Assembly: GCA_031551775.1 (NCBI GenBank)
Contig: JAVBND010000083.1
Span: 1-64,000, forward strand
Origin: Anaerozeibacter sp031551775
GTDB lineage: Bacteria; Bacillota; Clostridia; Christensenellales; Aristaeellaceae
Direction of reading: 5' to 3'
Length of the DNA stretch: 64,000 nucleotides
A program made the translations under genes and the position numbers. This document shows positions 48,885-57,427 of the stretch, one piece after another. The notes below the pieces were generated by a model. It worked only from the letters and a program-made list of their open reading frames with translations. It was not told the DNA's origin and did no database searches. Position 1 is the stretch's first letter. Each line of letters opens with the position of its first letter.

Positions 48885-50195
48885 TCAGTACATGTTGCCC
48901 AGAATCAGCGTCTGGACGCCCGGAACCTGCATCAGCGCGCCCAGCGCCTGCATGAGCACGGTTTGCGCCTCGGTTCCAAGCGTATCTATGTCGTCCTGGG
49001 TAAGATTGCTCACGTCGATCGGTTCGTAACCGGCCAGGCGCGGCTCGATCACGTCGCCGCTTCCGTTGAAGCCCAGGCCGATGCGCGCGTTTACGGTCTC
49101 GTAATTGTCGATCATCGAGAACGCCAGAACGCCGTCCATGCCGCCCTCGGTCTTCTGGGCATCGTACTTGAGGGTGAGCGCGGTGTTTCCGGGGGCGTTC
49201 ACGGTCAGGGCGTAGCGCGCGCTCGCATCATTCGTCAGGGCGGTCGCGCCCATGCGCACATCGGTGATGCCGTCGCCGACGGTGAGCTGGAGCGTGTACG
49301 CGGTTCCATCTTCCTTCGCTTCCGGCCAGCCGACCAGTTGCAGCTTGACGGCTTCGTCCTCAACCGTCATGGTCAGATCGCAAAACACGTTGACCGAGCC
49401 GTCCACCACCGTAGAGGGCGTGACCATGTAATCGCCGTTCATCGCGATGCCGTGCGCGCCGTCCATGTTGAGCTTCAAGAAGGCGGTGTTTTCTTCGGGC
49501 GTATAGCCCTGCATGATGAGCGTCAGGTCGTTCATTTCATCGCCCATGGCCAGGTGATAGACCACCTCGGCGCGCACGTGCGCTTCGCTGTCGTCGATCC
49601 ACACGGTCGCATCGGCGCTGATTTCGGGGGTTTCGTCCATGGTCAGGTTCATGGCTTTGAATATTTCCGTAAACTGATCTTTTGAGATGGTGAAGGTCTG
49701 CTTGTTGGCGGGCAGTTTGCCGCCGCCGTAGAACTCCACTTCCTCGCGGCCCGCGTCCACCATTTCAACGGTACCGACCAATGCGGTTATTTTGCCCAGC
49801 GGGTTTGAATCCTCTGAACCCATGAGATTTTCGACGGAGAAGCCTTGCTGCGCAAGCATTTCCGCCGGGATGGTGATCGAGTGCTGCATGCCGGAAAGCG
49901 CCGCGTTGGCGCCCAGAGCGTCGATGAGAAGGCTCCCGCTGAGCGCGTTTGTGCCGTTGGCGGTCAGGTGCGCGACCATGGCCAGCATGCCCTCCTCGAC
50001 CGTGCCCTCAAGGCCGAGCGACAGGCCCGTCAGGTCAACGACGGTCATCGGCTTGTCCGCGCCGGTCGCGCCCACCTCAAAATACGGGTCGCTCACCGTC
50101 AGCGCAAAATTCTTGTACGCGATTTCCTCGGCCAGCGCAGCAAGGGGCAGCGCCAGCAGGCACATGGTCATAAGCAAAGCCAGCAGTTTCTTCAC
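48885..50195 (-). CDS. Secreted protein of unknown function
   Basis: A 436-residue protein with a clear signal peptide (MKKLLALLMTMCLLALPLAALA). The mature region is acidic and beta-rich, with alternating hydrophobic strands reminiscent of a lipoprotein-like beta structure (FTISKDQFTEIFKAMNLTMDETPEI, AYTLQLTVGDGITDVRMGATAL). It has no lipobox, anchor or catalytic motif that I recognise. It starts at GTG 50195 behind AAGGAGTG, with its own promoter divergent from capE. I make no functional assignment. Confidence 0.75.
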   Translation of the reverse strand: MKKLLALLMTMCLLALPLAALAEEIAYKNFALTVSDPYFEVGATGADKPMTVVDLTGLSLGLEGTVEEGMLAMVAHLTANGTNALSGSLLIDALGANAALSGMQHSITIPAEMLAQQGFSVENLMGSEDSNPLGKITALVGTVEMVDAGREEVEFYGGGKLPANKQTFTISKDQFTEIFKAMNLTMDETPEISADATVWIDDSEAHVRAEVVYHLAMGDEMNDLTLIMQGYTPEENTAFLKLNMDGAHGIAMNGDYMVTPSTVVDGSVNVFCDLTMTVEDEAVKLQLVGWPEAKEDGTAYTLQLTVGDGITDVRMGATALTNDASARYALTVNAPGNTALTLKYDAQKTEGGMDGVLAFSMIDNYETVNARIGLGFNGSGDVIEPRLAGYEPIDVSNLTQDDIDTLGTEAQTVLMQALGALMQVPGVQTLILGNMY

Positions 50196-50242
50196 GGATA
50201 TTCACTCCTTACGTTATTTCTGAATCCAACATCGGTTGCTCT

Positions 50243-50271
50243 ATTGTATCAAATATATTGCGATTATTCAA
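50243..50271 (-). promoter_or_regulatory. Promoter of the secreted unknown gene
   Basis: On the minus strand TTGAAT (50266-50271), 17 bp, TACAAT (50243-50248), 48 bp before the GTG start. Confidence 0.65.
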
Positions 50272-50284
50272 GCATCAATTCAGC

Positions 50285-50313
50285 GTGACAAATAAGGCTT
50301 GCCGTGGTATGAT
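50285..50313 (+). promoter_or_regulatory. Promoter of the capE-capF-capG operon
   Basis: GTGACA (50285-50290), 17 bp, TGG-TATGAT (50308-50313), 38 bp before the capE ATG. Back-to-back with the divergent promoter of the secreted gene. Confidence 0.65.
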
Positions 50314-50350
50314 AAGAAACGGTTTAATGCCTTTCTACAGGAGTGATACC

Positions 50351-51370
50351 ATGAAGGGGAAGACGTTGCTCATTACCGGCGGTACCGGCTCGTTCGGCGG
50401 CGCGGTGCTCAGGCGGTTTTATCAATCGGACATCAGGGAGATCCGCGTCTTTTCTCGCGATGAGAAAAAGCAGGACGACATGCGCCATGTATATGGCGGC
50501 GATCAGATCAAGTACTACATCGGCGACGTGCGCGACCCCAAAAGCCTTGAAAGCGCGATGCACGGCGTGGACTATGTATTTCACGCCGCGGCGCTCAAGC
50601 AGGTGCCGTCATGCGAGTTTTTTCCGCTTGAGGCGGTCAAAACCAACGTCATCGGCACCGACAATGTGCTTTCCGCCGCGATCGACGCGGGCGCTCAAAA
50701 GGTGATCTGTCTCTCGACCGACAAGGCGGCCTATCCGGTCAACGCCATGGGCACGTCCAAGGCCATGATGGAGAAGGTGGCCGTGGCGCGCGCCCGCACG
50801 TCAAGCGGCACCACCATCTGCCTGACGCGCTACGGAAACGTCATGTGTTCGCGCGGCTCGGTCATCCCGCTGTTCATCGACCAGATCCGGCGCGGGTTGC
50901 CGATCACCTTGACCGATCCCAACATGACCCGCTTCATCATGAGCCTGGACGAAGCGGTGGATCTGGTGATGTTCGCGTTTAAAAACGCGCTCGCCGGGGA
51001 TATTCTGGTGCAAAAAGCGCCCGCGTGCACCATCGATACGCTTGCGCGCGCGGTTTGCCGGCTGTTCAATCCCGCCCATGAGCGGCGCGTGATCGGCATT
51101 CGCCACGGCGAAAAGATGTACGAAACGCTGCTGACCAAGGAAGAATGCGCGCGCGCCCAAGACATGGGCGCCTTCTTCCGCGTGCCGGCGGACGAGCGTG
51201 ACCTCAACTACGACAAGTATTTTTTTGAAGGCAACCGCGCAATGAGCGAGATTGGGGAATTCAATTCGAACAACACGCGGATTCTGAATGAGGATGAGGT
51301 GGTTAAACGCCTCCTGTCGCTTGAATACATTCAGGGTCAACTGGCGGGCAAGGGAGGAGACGGCGTTTGA
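50351..51370 (+). CDS. capE: UDP-GlcNAc 5-inverting 4,6-dehydratase, CapE/FnlA type
   Basis: A 339-residue SDR enzyme starting the UDP-N-acetyl-L-fucosamine pathway. Motifs are TGGTGSFGGAVL (NAD site), FHAAALKQVPSCE, and STDKAAYPVNAMGTSKAMMEK, where Met replaces the usual catalytic Tyr, as in CapE. TRYGNVMCSRGSVIPLF and a C-terminal GEKMYETLLTKEE also fit. ATG 50351 follows AGGAGTGATACC. The stop overlaps capF by 4 bp. The three-gene order capE-capF-capG supports the assignment to capsule or wall polysaccharide synthesis. Confidence 0.9.
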   Translation: MKGKTLLITGGTGSFGGAVLRRFYQSDIREIRVFSRDEKKQDDMRHVYGGDQIKYYIGDVRDPKSLESAMHGVDYVFHAAALKQVPSCEFFPLEAVKTNVIGTDNVLSAAIDAGAQKVICLSTDKAAYPVNAMGTSKAMMEKVAVARARTSSGTTICLTRYGNVMCSRGSVIPLFIDQIRRGLPITLTDPNMTRFIMSLDEAVDLVMFAFKNALAGDILVQKAPACTIDTLARAVCRLFNPAHERRVIGIRHGEKMYETLLTKEECARAQDMGAFFRVPADERDLNYDKYFFEGNRAMSEIGEFNSNNTRILNEDEVVKRLLSLEYIQGQLAGKGGDGV

Positions 51371-52470
51371 AGGTGCTGGTGACGGGCGCAAAGGGCTTCA
51401 TCGGGCGCAATCTGACCCTTGAGCTTGCCTTTGGGCACCCGGATATAGAGGTGCTTGCTTACGACTTGGGCGCCCAGGAAGGGGCGCTTGAACGGTTCTC
51501 ATCCGAATGTGATTTCGTCGTGCACTTGGCGGGGGTCAACCGCCCAAAGGATGAAGGTGAGTTCGAAAAGGGCAACGCCGGGTTTACCGCGGCGCTGTGC
51601 GACGCGCTTGAACGCGCGGGAAACCGCGCGCCCGTCCTGATGACCTCCTCCATTCAGGCGTCCCTTGACAATGCGTACGGCAGCAGCAAGCGCCAAGCCG
51701 AGCAGCGCCTCGCCCTTCATCAGAGCAAAACAGGCGCGCAGGTTTTGATCTACCGCTTGCCCAACGTCTTTGGCAAGGGCTGCCGCCCCAACTACAACAG
51801 CGCGGTTGCGACATTCTGCTTTAACATCGCGCGCGATTTGCCATACACGGTAAACGATCCGGCAACCCTTCTGAACCTGGTCTACATCGACGACGTTGTG
51901 CGGGAACTCATTTGCGCGATCGGGGGCAATGCCGCGCCCAACAGGACGGTCTCGCCGGTTCACCGCGCGACCCTCGGGCAAATCGTGGACCTGCTCAAAA
52001 GCTACCGCGCGGGGCGTGAGACGCTTCTGGCGCCGGATGTCGGCGACGATTTCTCGAGGAAGCTGTACGCCACATACCTGACATACCTGCCGGAGGAAGG
52101 GCGCAGTTACCCCCTGACGGCGCATGCGGACGCGCGCGGCTCGTTCACCGAATTTATGCGCACGTGCGAGCGCGGGCAAACTTCGGTCAACGTCATAAAA
52201 CCCGGCATCGTCAAGGGCAACCATTTCCACCACACCAAGAACGAGAAATTTCTCGTGGTTTCGGGCAGCGGCGTGATCCGCCTTCGCAAGGTCGGCGAGG
52301 ACGCCGTTCAGGTGTTTCGCGTCTCGGGCGACCTACCTACGGTGGTTGACATCCTGCCGGGCTACACCCACAACATTGAAAACACCGGGGCGGGTGACAT
52401 GGTGAGCGTGATGTGGGCCAGCGAATTGTTTGACCCGAAGAGCCCGGATACCTACTTTTTGGAGGTTTGA
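51367..52470 (+). CDS. capF: Bifunctional reductase, CapF/FnlB type
   Basis: A 367-residue two-domain enzyme. The N-terminal SDR domain (LVTGAKGFIGRNLTLEL, SSIQASLDNAYGSSKRQAE, YRLPNVFGKGCRPNYNS) reduces the 4-keto intermediate. The C-terminal cupin domain (about 255-367: KPGIVKGNHFHHTKNEKFLVV, LPGYTHNIENTG) epimerises at C3 and carries the metal-binding His residues. It starts at TTG 51367 behind AAGGGAGGAG, overlapping the capE stop. It is the second step of UDP-L-FucNAc synthesis. Confidence 0.91.
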   Translation: MKVLVTGAKGFIGRNLTLELAFGHPDIEVLAYDLGAQEGALERFSSECDFVVHLAGVNRPKDEGEFEKGNAGFTAALCDALERAGNRAPVLMTSSIQASLDNAYGSSKRQAEQRLALHQSKTGAQVLIYRLPNVFGKGCRPNYNSAVATFCFNIARDLPYTVNDPATLLNLVYIDDVVRELICAIGGNAAPNRTVSPVHRATLGQIVDLLKSYRAGRETLLAPDVGDDFSRKLYATYLTYLPEEGRSYPLTAHADARGSFTEFMRTCERGQTSVNVIKPGIVKGNHFHHTKNEKFLVVSGSGVIRLRKVGEDAVQVFRVSGDLPTVVDILPGYTHNIENTGAGDMVSVMWASELFDPKSPDTYFLEV

Positions 52471-52472
52471 CG

Positions 52473-53591
52473 ATGGGTAAGCTTAAGCTCATGACGGTGC
52501 TTGGCACCCGGCCGGAAATCATCCGCCTCTCTCAGGTGCTCAGGATGGCGGATCAATACTTCGACCATACGCTGGTACATACCGGCCAAAACTTCGACTA
52601 CGAGCTCAACCAGGTGTTCTTTGATGAACTGGGTTTGCGTGCGCCGGACCATTACCTCGACTGCGCGGGCGGGAACCTGGGCGAGACCATGGGCAACATC
52701 ATCGCGCGCTCGTACGCGTTGATCGAGAAAGCGAAGCCCGACGCGCTTCTGGTGCTTGGCGACACCAATTCGGCCTTATCGGCCATCTCGGCCAAGCGGC
52801 TCAAGGTGCCGATTTTTCACATGGAGGCGGGCAACCGCTGCTGGGACTGGAACGTTTCGGAGATGGTCAACCGCAAGATCGTCGATCATATCTCCGACAT
52901 CAACCTGCCCTATACCGAGCACGCGCGCCGATACCTGATGGGCGAGGGCATCGACGGCAAGACCATTTTTGTGACCGGTTCGCCCATGCGCGAGGTCCTT
53001 ATGCGCCACATGGATGAGATCCTCGCAAGCGACGTGCTCGCGCGCATGGGGCTTGATAAGGGCAAGTACCTGCTGGTATCCGCGCACCGCGAGGAGAACA
53101 TCGACCACGAGGGACATTTCCTCTCGCTCATGAACGCGATCAATTTCATGGCTGAAAAATATCAGATGCCGGTGATTTACTCGACCCATCCGAGGAGCCG
53201 CAAGTTTATTGAGGCGCGCGGTTTCAAATTCCATTTCCTGGTCAGGAGCCTGCCGCCGTTTGGCTTCATTGACTACAATCACCTGCAGATGAACGCCCAT
53301 TGCGTCTTGTCCGACAGCGGCACGCTGTCCGAGGAGAGCGCCATGCTGGGGTTCACCGGCGTTCTGATTCGCACCAGCACCGAGCGGCCCGAGGTGCTCG
53401 ACAAGGGCACGGTGGTGATCGGCGGGATCGAGAAAGGCGATGTGGAACAGGCGGTGGAACTGGCGGTCGCGATGCGGGGCGAGAAAACGGCGATGCCGCT
53501 CGACTATGCGGACGACAACGTATCGGCCAAGGTGATCAAGGTCATTCAAAGCTATGCCAAGATCGTCAACCAAACGGTTTGGCTGAAATGA
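52473..53591 (+). CDS. capG: UDP-N-acetylglucosamine 2-epimerase family, CapG/FnlC type
   Basis: A 372-residue WecB-like 2-epimerase. It has GTRPEIIRLSQVL at the N-terminus, HTGQNFDYELNQVFFDEL, LVLGDTNSALSAISAKR, HMEAGNRCWD, SAHREENID and a nucleotide-binding LSDSGTLSEESAMLGF. In this operon it should convert UDP-2-acetamido-2,6-dideoxy-L-talose to UDP-L-FucNAc, the last step. A plain UDP-GlcNAc/ManNAc epimerase is less likely, given capE and capF. ATG 52473 is 7 nt after GGAGG. A terminator follows. Confidence 0.9.
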   Translation: MGKLKLMTVLGTRPEIIRLSQVLRMADQYFDHTLVHTGQNFDYELNQVFFDELGLRAPDHYLDCAGGNLGETMGNIIARSYALIEKAKPDALLVLGDTNSALSAISAKRLKVPIFHMEAGNRCWDWNVSEMVNRKIVDHISDINLPYTEHARRYLMGEGIDGKTIFVTGSPMREVLMRHMDEILASDVLARMGLDKGKYLLVSAHREENIDHEGHFLSLMNAINFMAEKYQMPVIYSTHPRSRKFIEARGFKFHFLVRSLPPFGFIDYNHLQMNAHCVLSDSGTLSEESAMLGFTGVLIRTSTERPEVLDKGTVVIGGIEKGDVEQAVELAVAMRGEKTAMPLDYADDNVSAKVIKVIQSYAKIVNQTVWLK

Positions 53592-53607
53592 CGCGCAAAC
53601 GCGGGAA

Positions 53608-53642
53608 ACACCGCCCCAATTCTTACTGAGGGGCGGTGTTTT
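53608..53642 (+). terminator. Terminator of the cap operon
   Basis: ACACCGCCCC / GGGGCGGTGT perfect stem with a 12-nt loop and TTT following. Confidence 0.87.
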
Positions 53643-53700
53643 GCCACAATACGCGAAATAACGACAACAATAAGCAAAAAAAGCCCGCGATTGGGATTTC

Positions 53701-53833
53701 ATGGTATACTGCACACAGGTCGAGCGAAGGCAACGGTTCAAACCTTACGAAAGACGCTCGCTCTGCGGGAAGGCCGTTTGATGGGCTTTCTCATTACAAA
53801 AGAAGGCTACCGCGCCCCCCGCGGTAGCCTTAG
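53701..53833 (+). ncRNA. Candidate small RNA between the cap operon and mtlD
   Basis: An extended -10 element TGG-TATACT (53701-53709) has no gene downstream. About 95 bp later comes a strong AAGGCTACCGC / GCGGTAGCCTT hairpin (53803-53830), with TTTTT at 53837 on + and CTTTT on minus. The span between can fold as a nested hairpin, with GAGCG pairing CGCTC and AAGG pairing CCTT inside. An independent transcript of ~115-120 nt is possible. The hairpin equally serves as the mtlD terminator, so the RNA itself is speculative. Confidence 0.35.
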
Positions 53834-53862
53834 AACTTTTTGGAATGCCAATGTGGGCCTAT

Positions 53863-55074
53863 TTACACGATGTCGCCGCCTGCCGATACGCGCAGGCAGT
53901 CGGCGGCGCGGCGCAGGCCCTGAATGCTAGCGCCGCGCGCGATTTGTGCGTACAGCGGCAGGATCATCCCGGCGAGTTGATCGTCCGCATCAAGCCCGGA
54001 GAGCCCCTTGAGCGCCTTTGCGGCATTTTCGATCGTCTGAGCCTCGCCCAAGCTTTCAAGGTGCGCCCGTAGCGCCGCCGCCGCGCCCAGCGCGATGAAG
54101 GCCGGCGTTACGCCCATTTCAAGGCACAGCTTGCCCGCTCCGATCAGTCGGTCCTGTGAAGCGAGCTTGCGCGTGGTGTCCGCGCCGACGCGCGCGCAGG
54201 TGTCCATCAGCGCCTTGTTCTCAAAGCGGACGAGCAGGTCAAACACGTGGTTTAGGATCGCGGGCATGTCTACGCCGTATGCCTTCGAAAGCGCCGTCGC
54301 GCTCTCGGTCATGGCGCTTTGGCAAATGATGCGCGTCTCCGGGTTGGCGATCGATTCATAGATGTAGGCATCGCCCTCCATCATGCCCAGGTATGCCGAA
54401 ATGGCGTGGCCCGAGTTGTGTACGTAGAGTTTGCGGCGGATGTAGTAATCAAAAGGGGAGAAGGGAACCATGCCCAGGATATGCGGCATATCGCCCCGGC
54501 AGGCATCTTTGTCCACGGGCAGGAAGCCGTAGCGCTCAACGCACACCCGCAGGGGGTTGCCGGCCTGCATCTCTTCCGTCTGCACAGGAACCATCCGCCC
54601 GATGGACGCTTCCATCAGACCGACGCTTTTGCCAAGCCACGCCTGCTCTTCTTCGCTCAGTTGGGCCTTGATCATGCCTTCGAGCACCTTGTTGGCGTCG
54701 ATCAGATTTTCGCAGATGATGATGTTGAACATCCCGCCGCCCCGGGCATAGCGTTTCTTAAGCCCCTTGGCGATTACGGGCGCGATAAACTTGAGCACGT
54801 TTACGCCCACGGCTGTGGCCATGATGTCGGCATCCGCGATGGCCTCGGCGGCGGCGTCCTCGTCGCGGCCGTTGACGGCTTTTACGGGCGATACGGTTTC
54901 CTCGGAAAAACCATCGCTTGACACAACGCGTACGGGATAGGCGCCGTCGCGGTTGAGCGCGTCAACAACCTTGTCCGCCACATCGATAAAGGTTACTTCA
55001 TAGCCGGATCTTGAAAACAGGTACCCAATGAACCCGCGTCCGATGTTGCCGGCGCCGTACATGACCGCTTTCAT
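53863..55074 (-). CDS. mtlD: Mannitol-1-phosphate 5-dehydrogenase
   Basis: A 403-residue long-chain dehydrogenase interconverting mannitol 1-phosphate and fructose 6-phosphate with NAD. The NAD motif is GAGNIGRGFIGYLFSRSGYEVTFID at the N-terminus. The middle and C-terminal parts show FNIIICENLIDANKVLE, SIGRMVPVQ and the catalytic-loop YVHNSGHAISAYLG. No mannitol PTS genes are adjacent, so it may serve a polyol pool or redox balance. ATG 55074 follows GGGGGATTGGGCGG; a TTG three codons upstream is less likely. Confidence 0.9.
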   Translation of the reverse strand: MKAVMYGAGNIGRGFIGYLFSRSGYEVTFIDVADKVVDALNRDGAYPVRVVSSDGFSEETVSPVKAVNGRDEDAAAEAIADADIMATAVGVNVLKFIAPVIAKGLKKRYARGGGMFNIIICENLIDANKVLEGMIKAQLSEEEQAWLGKSVGLMEASIGRMVPVQTEEMQAGNPLRVCVERYGFLPVDKDACRGDMPHILGMVPFSPFDYYIRRKLYVHNSGHAISAYLGMMEGDAYIYESIANPETRIICQSAMTESATALSKAYGVDMPAILNHVFDLLVRFENKALMDTCARVGADTTRKLASQDRLIGAGKLCLEMGVTPAFIALGAAAALRAHLESLGEAQTIENAAKALKGLSGLDADDQLAGMILPLYAQIARGASIQGLRRAADCLRVSAGGDIV

Positions 55075-55112
55075 ACCGCCCAATCCCCCAGTTCAATCTG
55101 TTTTTCGGGTTT

Positions 55113-55141
55113 ATTATATCACACGCCGGTGCGAATGTCGT
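55113..55141 (-). promoter_or_regulatory. mtlD promoter
   Basis: On the minus strand ACGACA (55136-55141), 17 bp, TATAAT (55113-55118), 38 bp before the start. The -10 is perfect and the -35 only partial. Confidence 0.5.
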
Positions 55142-56492
55142 TAAAAGTCATGCTTTTCGTGTCCAGCGCGTCGTCTGTCTCCGCGTCATCCAGCGAAATC
55201 ACATGGTAGTGCATGTCGTCAAGCACCTTGATGGTGGACGCGCAGTATTGGCCCGCTTCGTCAAACATCATAACCGGGCCGTACCAATCGGTGCCCTTGG
55301 CGACGTAGATGGTGTAGACGCCTTCCCGAATGAATGAGACGCATGTGCCGCCGCCGCGCACAAACATCGAGTGCGCCGTCTCGCCTTCTTCGTTTACGAG
55401 GTACACATAGTACCCGCTGTCGCCCTCACGGGCGGTGAGCGTTACGCGGGTGCCTTCGTCTGTTCCGCTCAGGCGTCCGGTCGGGGGCATTTCGCGCAGC
55501 GGATAGTCGGGCAAGCTCCTGGCTTTTTCCACGAGCCCCGGCAGTGCGCTTCGAAACGCCTTGACCTGCGCCTCTACGTACTTTGAAAAATCGTCATTGG
55601 CCATATCGCCGCTCAGCAATTTCGCAAAATCAATGGTCATCACCTGCTTCTCACCCTTGGTGGAACCGCCGATGAACGGGCGTGCCTCGGCGGCTACCTG
55701 ATGCGCGTAGACCCGCGCCACTTCCTCTTCGGTGTAGGCGTTGGCCAGATCAAGTCCGCTGAGAGCCCGGACTGTTTTCTCATAAGCCTTCTCGCTCGTC
55801 GAATCGCCGCTCGCCACGTAGTAGACCAGCCGGAGTTCGCCCGGCCCCTTGTCTACGCCCAGCGACGCGTTTTTTTGAAGCGAGAGCGCGACTTCAAGCT
55901 CGGCGGGGGAGAATTTCCCCGCGTAGGCATCGCACAGAAGCGAGAAAGCCCGCGTGGGCGCGCCGTCTTCGCCATAAAGCGACTGGGGCAGCAGGCGTTC
56001 GGTCAGCGCAATGCGCAAATTTGCCAGGTCAAAGGAAGCCTTGGCCGATCTGGCGGCGGAAGCGACCTGCTTGGTGAACCCCTCAAGATCGCCGTCAAGC
56101 GCGACAGCCCCGTCCTCTGAGACGGTGAGCGCCGCGCTTCCCTGGACGCGCGATGAGCGGATATTGTCCATGACCGTATCGAGCCACGCATCCTTGCTGC
56201 CGGTGAGCCTTGACGCACCGGGATCATACGCATAAACGCTGAACGTTGCGACCGCGCCGGTCAGGTCCGGGTTGTCGGAGACGGAAAAATCCTGAAGGGG
56301 CTGGGACAAAAGGGCCTTTGTCCAGGCGTCACCGGTTCCGGCGGCGGCTTTTTTTAGCGCGTCTTGGACGGCGCTCTGTGCTGCCAGAACGATGGGGCCA
56401 GTTTCCGCGACCGGTTTAACTTCCGAAGCATGCGCGCAAACCGCCAGCGCAAGGGTCAGGATTACAAGCAGGGCCAAGCACCGTTTCTTCAT
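55119..56492 (-). CDS. Secreted protein of unknown function
   Basis: A 457-residue exported protein with a signal peptide (MKKRCLALLVILTLALAVCAHAS). A possible lipobox at LAVC is not convincing. The mature part has an alpha-helical N-terminal half with repeated SAVQDALKKAA/TEEEVARVYAHQV-like segments. A beta-sandwich-like C-terminal half follows (TRVTLTAREGDSGYYVYLVNEEGETAHSMFVRGGG, CVSFIREGVYTIYVAKGTDWYG). I recognise no named family or catalytic residues. ATG 56492 follows CGGAGGATTGG. It lies just downstream of recX, reading the same way. Confidence 0.75.
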   Translation of the reverse strand: MKKRCLALLVILTLALAVCAHASEVKPVAETGPIVLAAQSAVQDALKKAAAGTGDAWTKALLSQPLQDFSVSDNPDLTGAVATFSVYAYDPGASRLTGSKDAWLDTVMDNIRSSRVQGSAALTVSEDGAVALDGDLEGFTKQVASAARSAKASFDLANLRIALTERLLPQSLYGEDGAPTRAFSLLCDAYAGKFSPAELEVALSLQKNASLGVDKGPGELRLVYYVASGDSTSEKAYEKTVRALSGLDLANAYTEEEVARVYAHQVAAEARPFIGGSTKGEKQVMTIDFAKLLSGDMANDDFSKYVEAQVKAFRSALPGLVEKARSLPDYPLREMPPTGRLSGTDEGTRVTLTAREGDSGYYVYLVNEEGETAHSMFVRGGGTCVSFIREGVYTIYVAKGTDWYGPVMMFDEAGQYCASTIKVLDDMHYHVISLDDAETDDALDTKSMTFNDIRTGV

Positions 56493-56506
56493 TATCCAAT
56501 CCTCCG

Positions 56507-57133
56507 TTACCATTCGTCTTGGGTGGAAAATATTTCATCCACCGCGCTGGATATCGCGTCCCAGCCAAACCCGCGCCGCGCAAGCGCCTGGGAAAGCTTG
56601 CCGCGCGCCGCGCGCGCATCGGACGCCGCATAGCGCGGATAGAGTTTTTGCGCCATCTGGCGGCAGGCGGCCAGTTGCTGATCGTCGTCGATCTCAAGAA
56701 GCGCGTCCTCGGCGTCCTCGTCGTTCACACCCATCGAGCGAAGCTTGCGCTTAAGCGCGTACCGCCCGACGCTCTTTTGCCGGTTGATTTCCACCATCCG
56801 CTCGGCAAGCGCACGGTCGTCGATTAAACGCGCCTCGGTCAGCCGCTCAAGCGTCGCTTCGACCACCGGCGGCACATAGCCTTTGTCAAGCAGCGCCCTT
56901 TCAACTTGCTTGGCGGTTTTTGCGCTCCTGGCGAGCATGCCAAGCGCCGCTTCATAGGCAAATTTCCCCTGAAAGGCCGAGACGCGATCCATGTATTCTT
57001 CAGGATCGAGCGCATCGCCCTCTTGAAGCGGGAAGTGTTTGAATGCCTTTTCGTTGACGCGCATGGCGCTGCGTCCGTCAACCGAAAGGCGGACGATCCC
57101 GCGCCACTCAGCAATTCCCGTAACCACCGGCAT
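56507..57133 (-). CDS. recX: RecX regulatory protein
   Basis: A 208-residue helical protein of the RecX family, which binds and modulates RecA filaments. Diagnostic stretches are YEAALGMLARSAKTAKQVERALLDKGYVPPVVEATLERLTEARLIDDRALAERMV and QKSVGRYALKRKLRSMGV, the tandem three-helix repeats. The N-terminal ~55 residues are a small extension seen in clostridial members. ATG 57133 follows GAGGTGATTTTTACC; a GTG four codons earlier sits inside the ribosome site. recA is not in the window. Confidence 0.9.
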   Translation of the reverse strand: MPVVTGIAEWRGIVRLSVDGRSAMRVNEKAFKHFPLQEGDALDPEEYMDRVSAFQGKFAYEAALGMLARSAKTAKQVERALLDKGYVPPVVEATLERLTEARLIDDRALAERMVEINRQKSVGRYALKRKLRSMGVNDEDAEDALLEIDDDQQLAACRQMAQKLYPRYAASDARAARGKLSQALARRGFGWDAISSAVDEIFSTQDEW

Positions 57134-57207
57134 GGTAAAAATCACCTCGTATGTTTTCTTTGACGCGGGAAATGGTAATAACGATCCCGAGCGGAAAAAG
57201 GAGGGGA

Positions 57208-57411
57208 ATGAAATTGCCGAACACCATCATGGCTAAGTCACTGACCATACTGGAAGACCAGATGCAGCACGAGTTCCTGGCATGTAAAAAAGCGGAACAT
57301 TACGCCCAGACGTTTGAGGACCCTTCTCTTCGCGATCTGGCAAGCAATCTCGCGCAGCAGCACCGGCAACGCTTCACCAGGCTCTTTGGATACCTGAACA
57401 GCCACGCGTAA
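57208..57411 (+). CDS. Small coat-associated helical protein
   Basis: A 67-residue helical protein (MKLPNTIMAKSLTILEDQMQHEFLACKKAEHYAQTFEDPSLRD... split by me for brevity). It resembles the short helix pairs found beside CotF-domain genes and in ferritin-like coat proteins. It lies 16 bp before the CotF gene and is surely co-transcribed. ATG 57208 follows AAAAAGGAGGGGA; a second ATG at 57229 is an alternative start. A sporulation role is inferred from context. Confidence 0.65.
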   Translation: MKLPNTIMAKSLTILEDQMQHEFLACKKAEHYAQTFEDPSLRDLASNLAQQHRQRFTRLFGYLNSHA

Positions 57412-57427
57412 AGGAGGGTGATCTAGG

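Noticed and set aside
53710..53800. Possible cyclic-di-GMP-I riboswitch from GGCAAC...CGAAAG-like words
   Set aside because: The ACGCAAAGCC core and the second stem of that class are missing, and no downstream gene is in the right orientation.
53636..53827. A 63-codon frame between the cap operon and mtlD
   Set aside because: It begins inside the cap terminator, lacks a ribosome site and has no recognisable protein features. The region looks like promoter, RNA and terminator instead.
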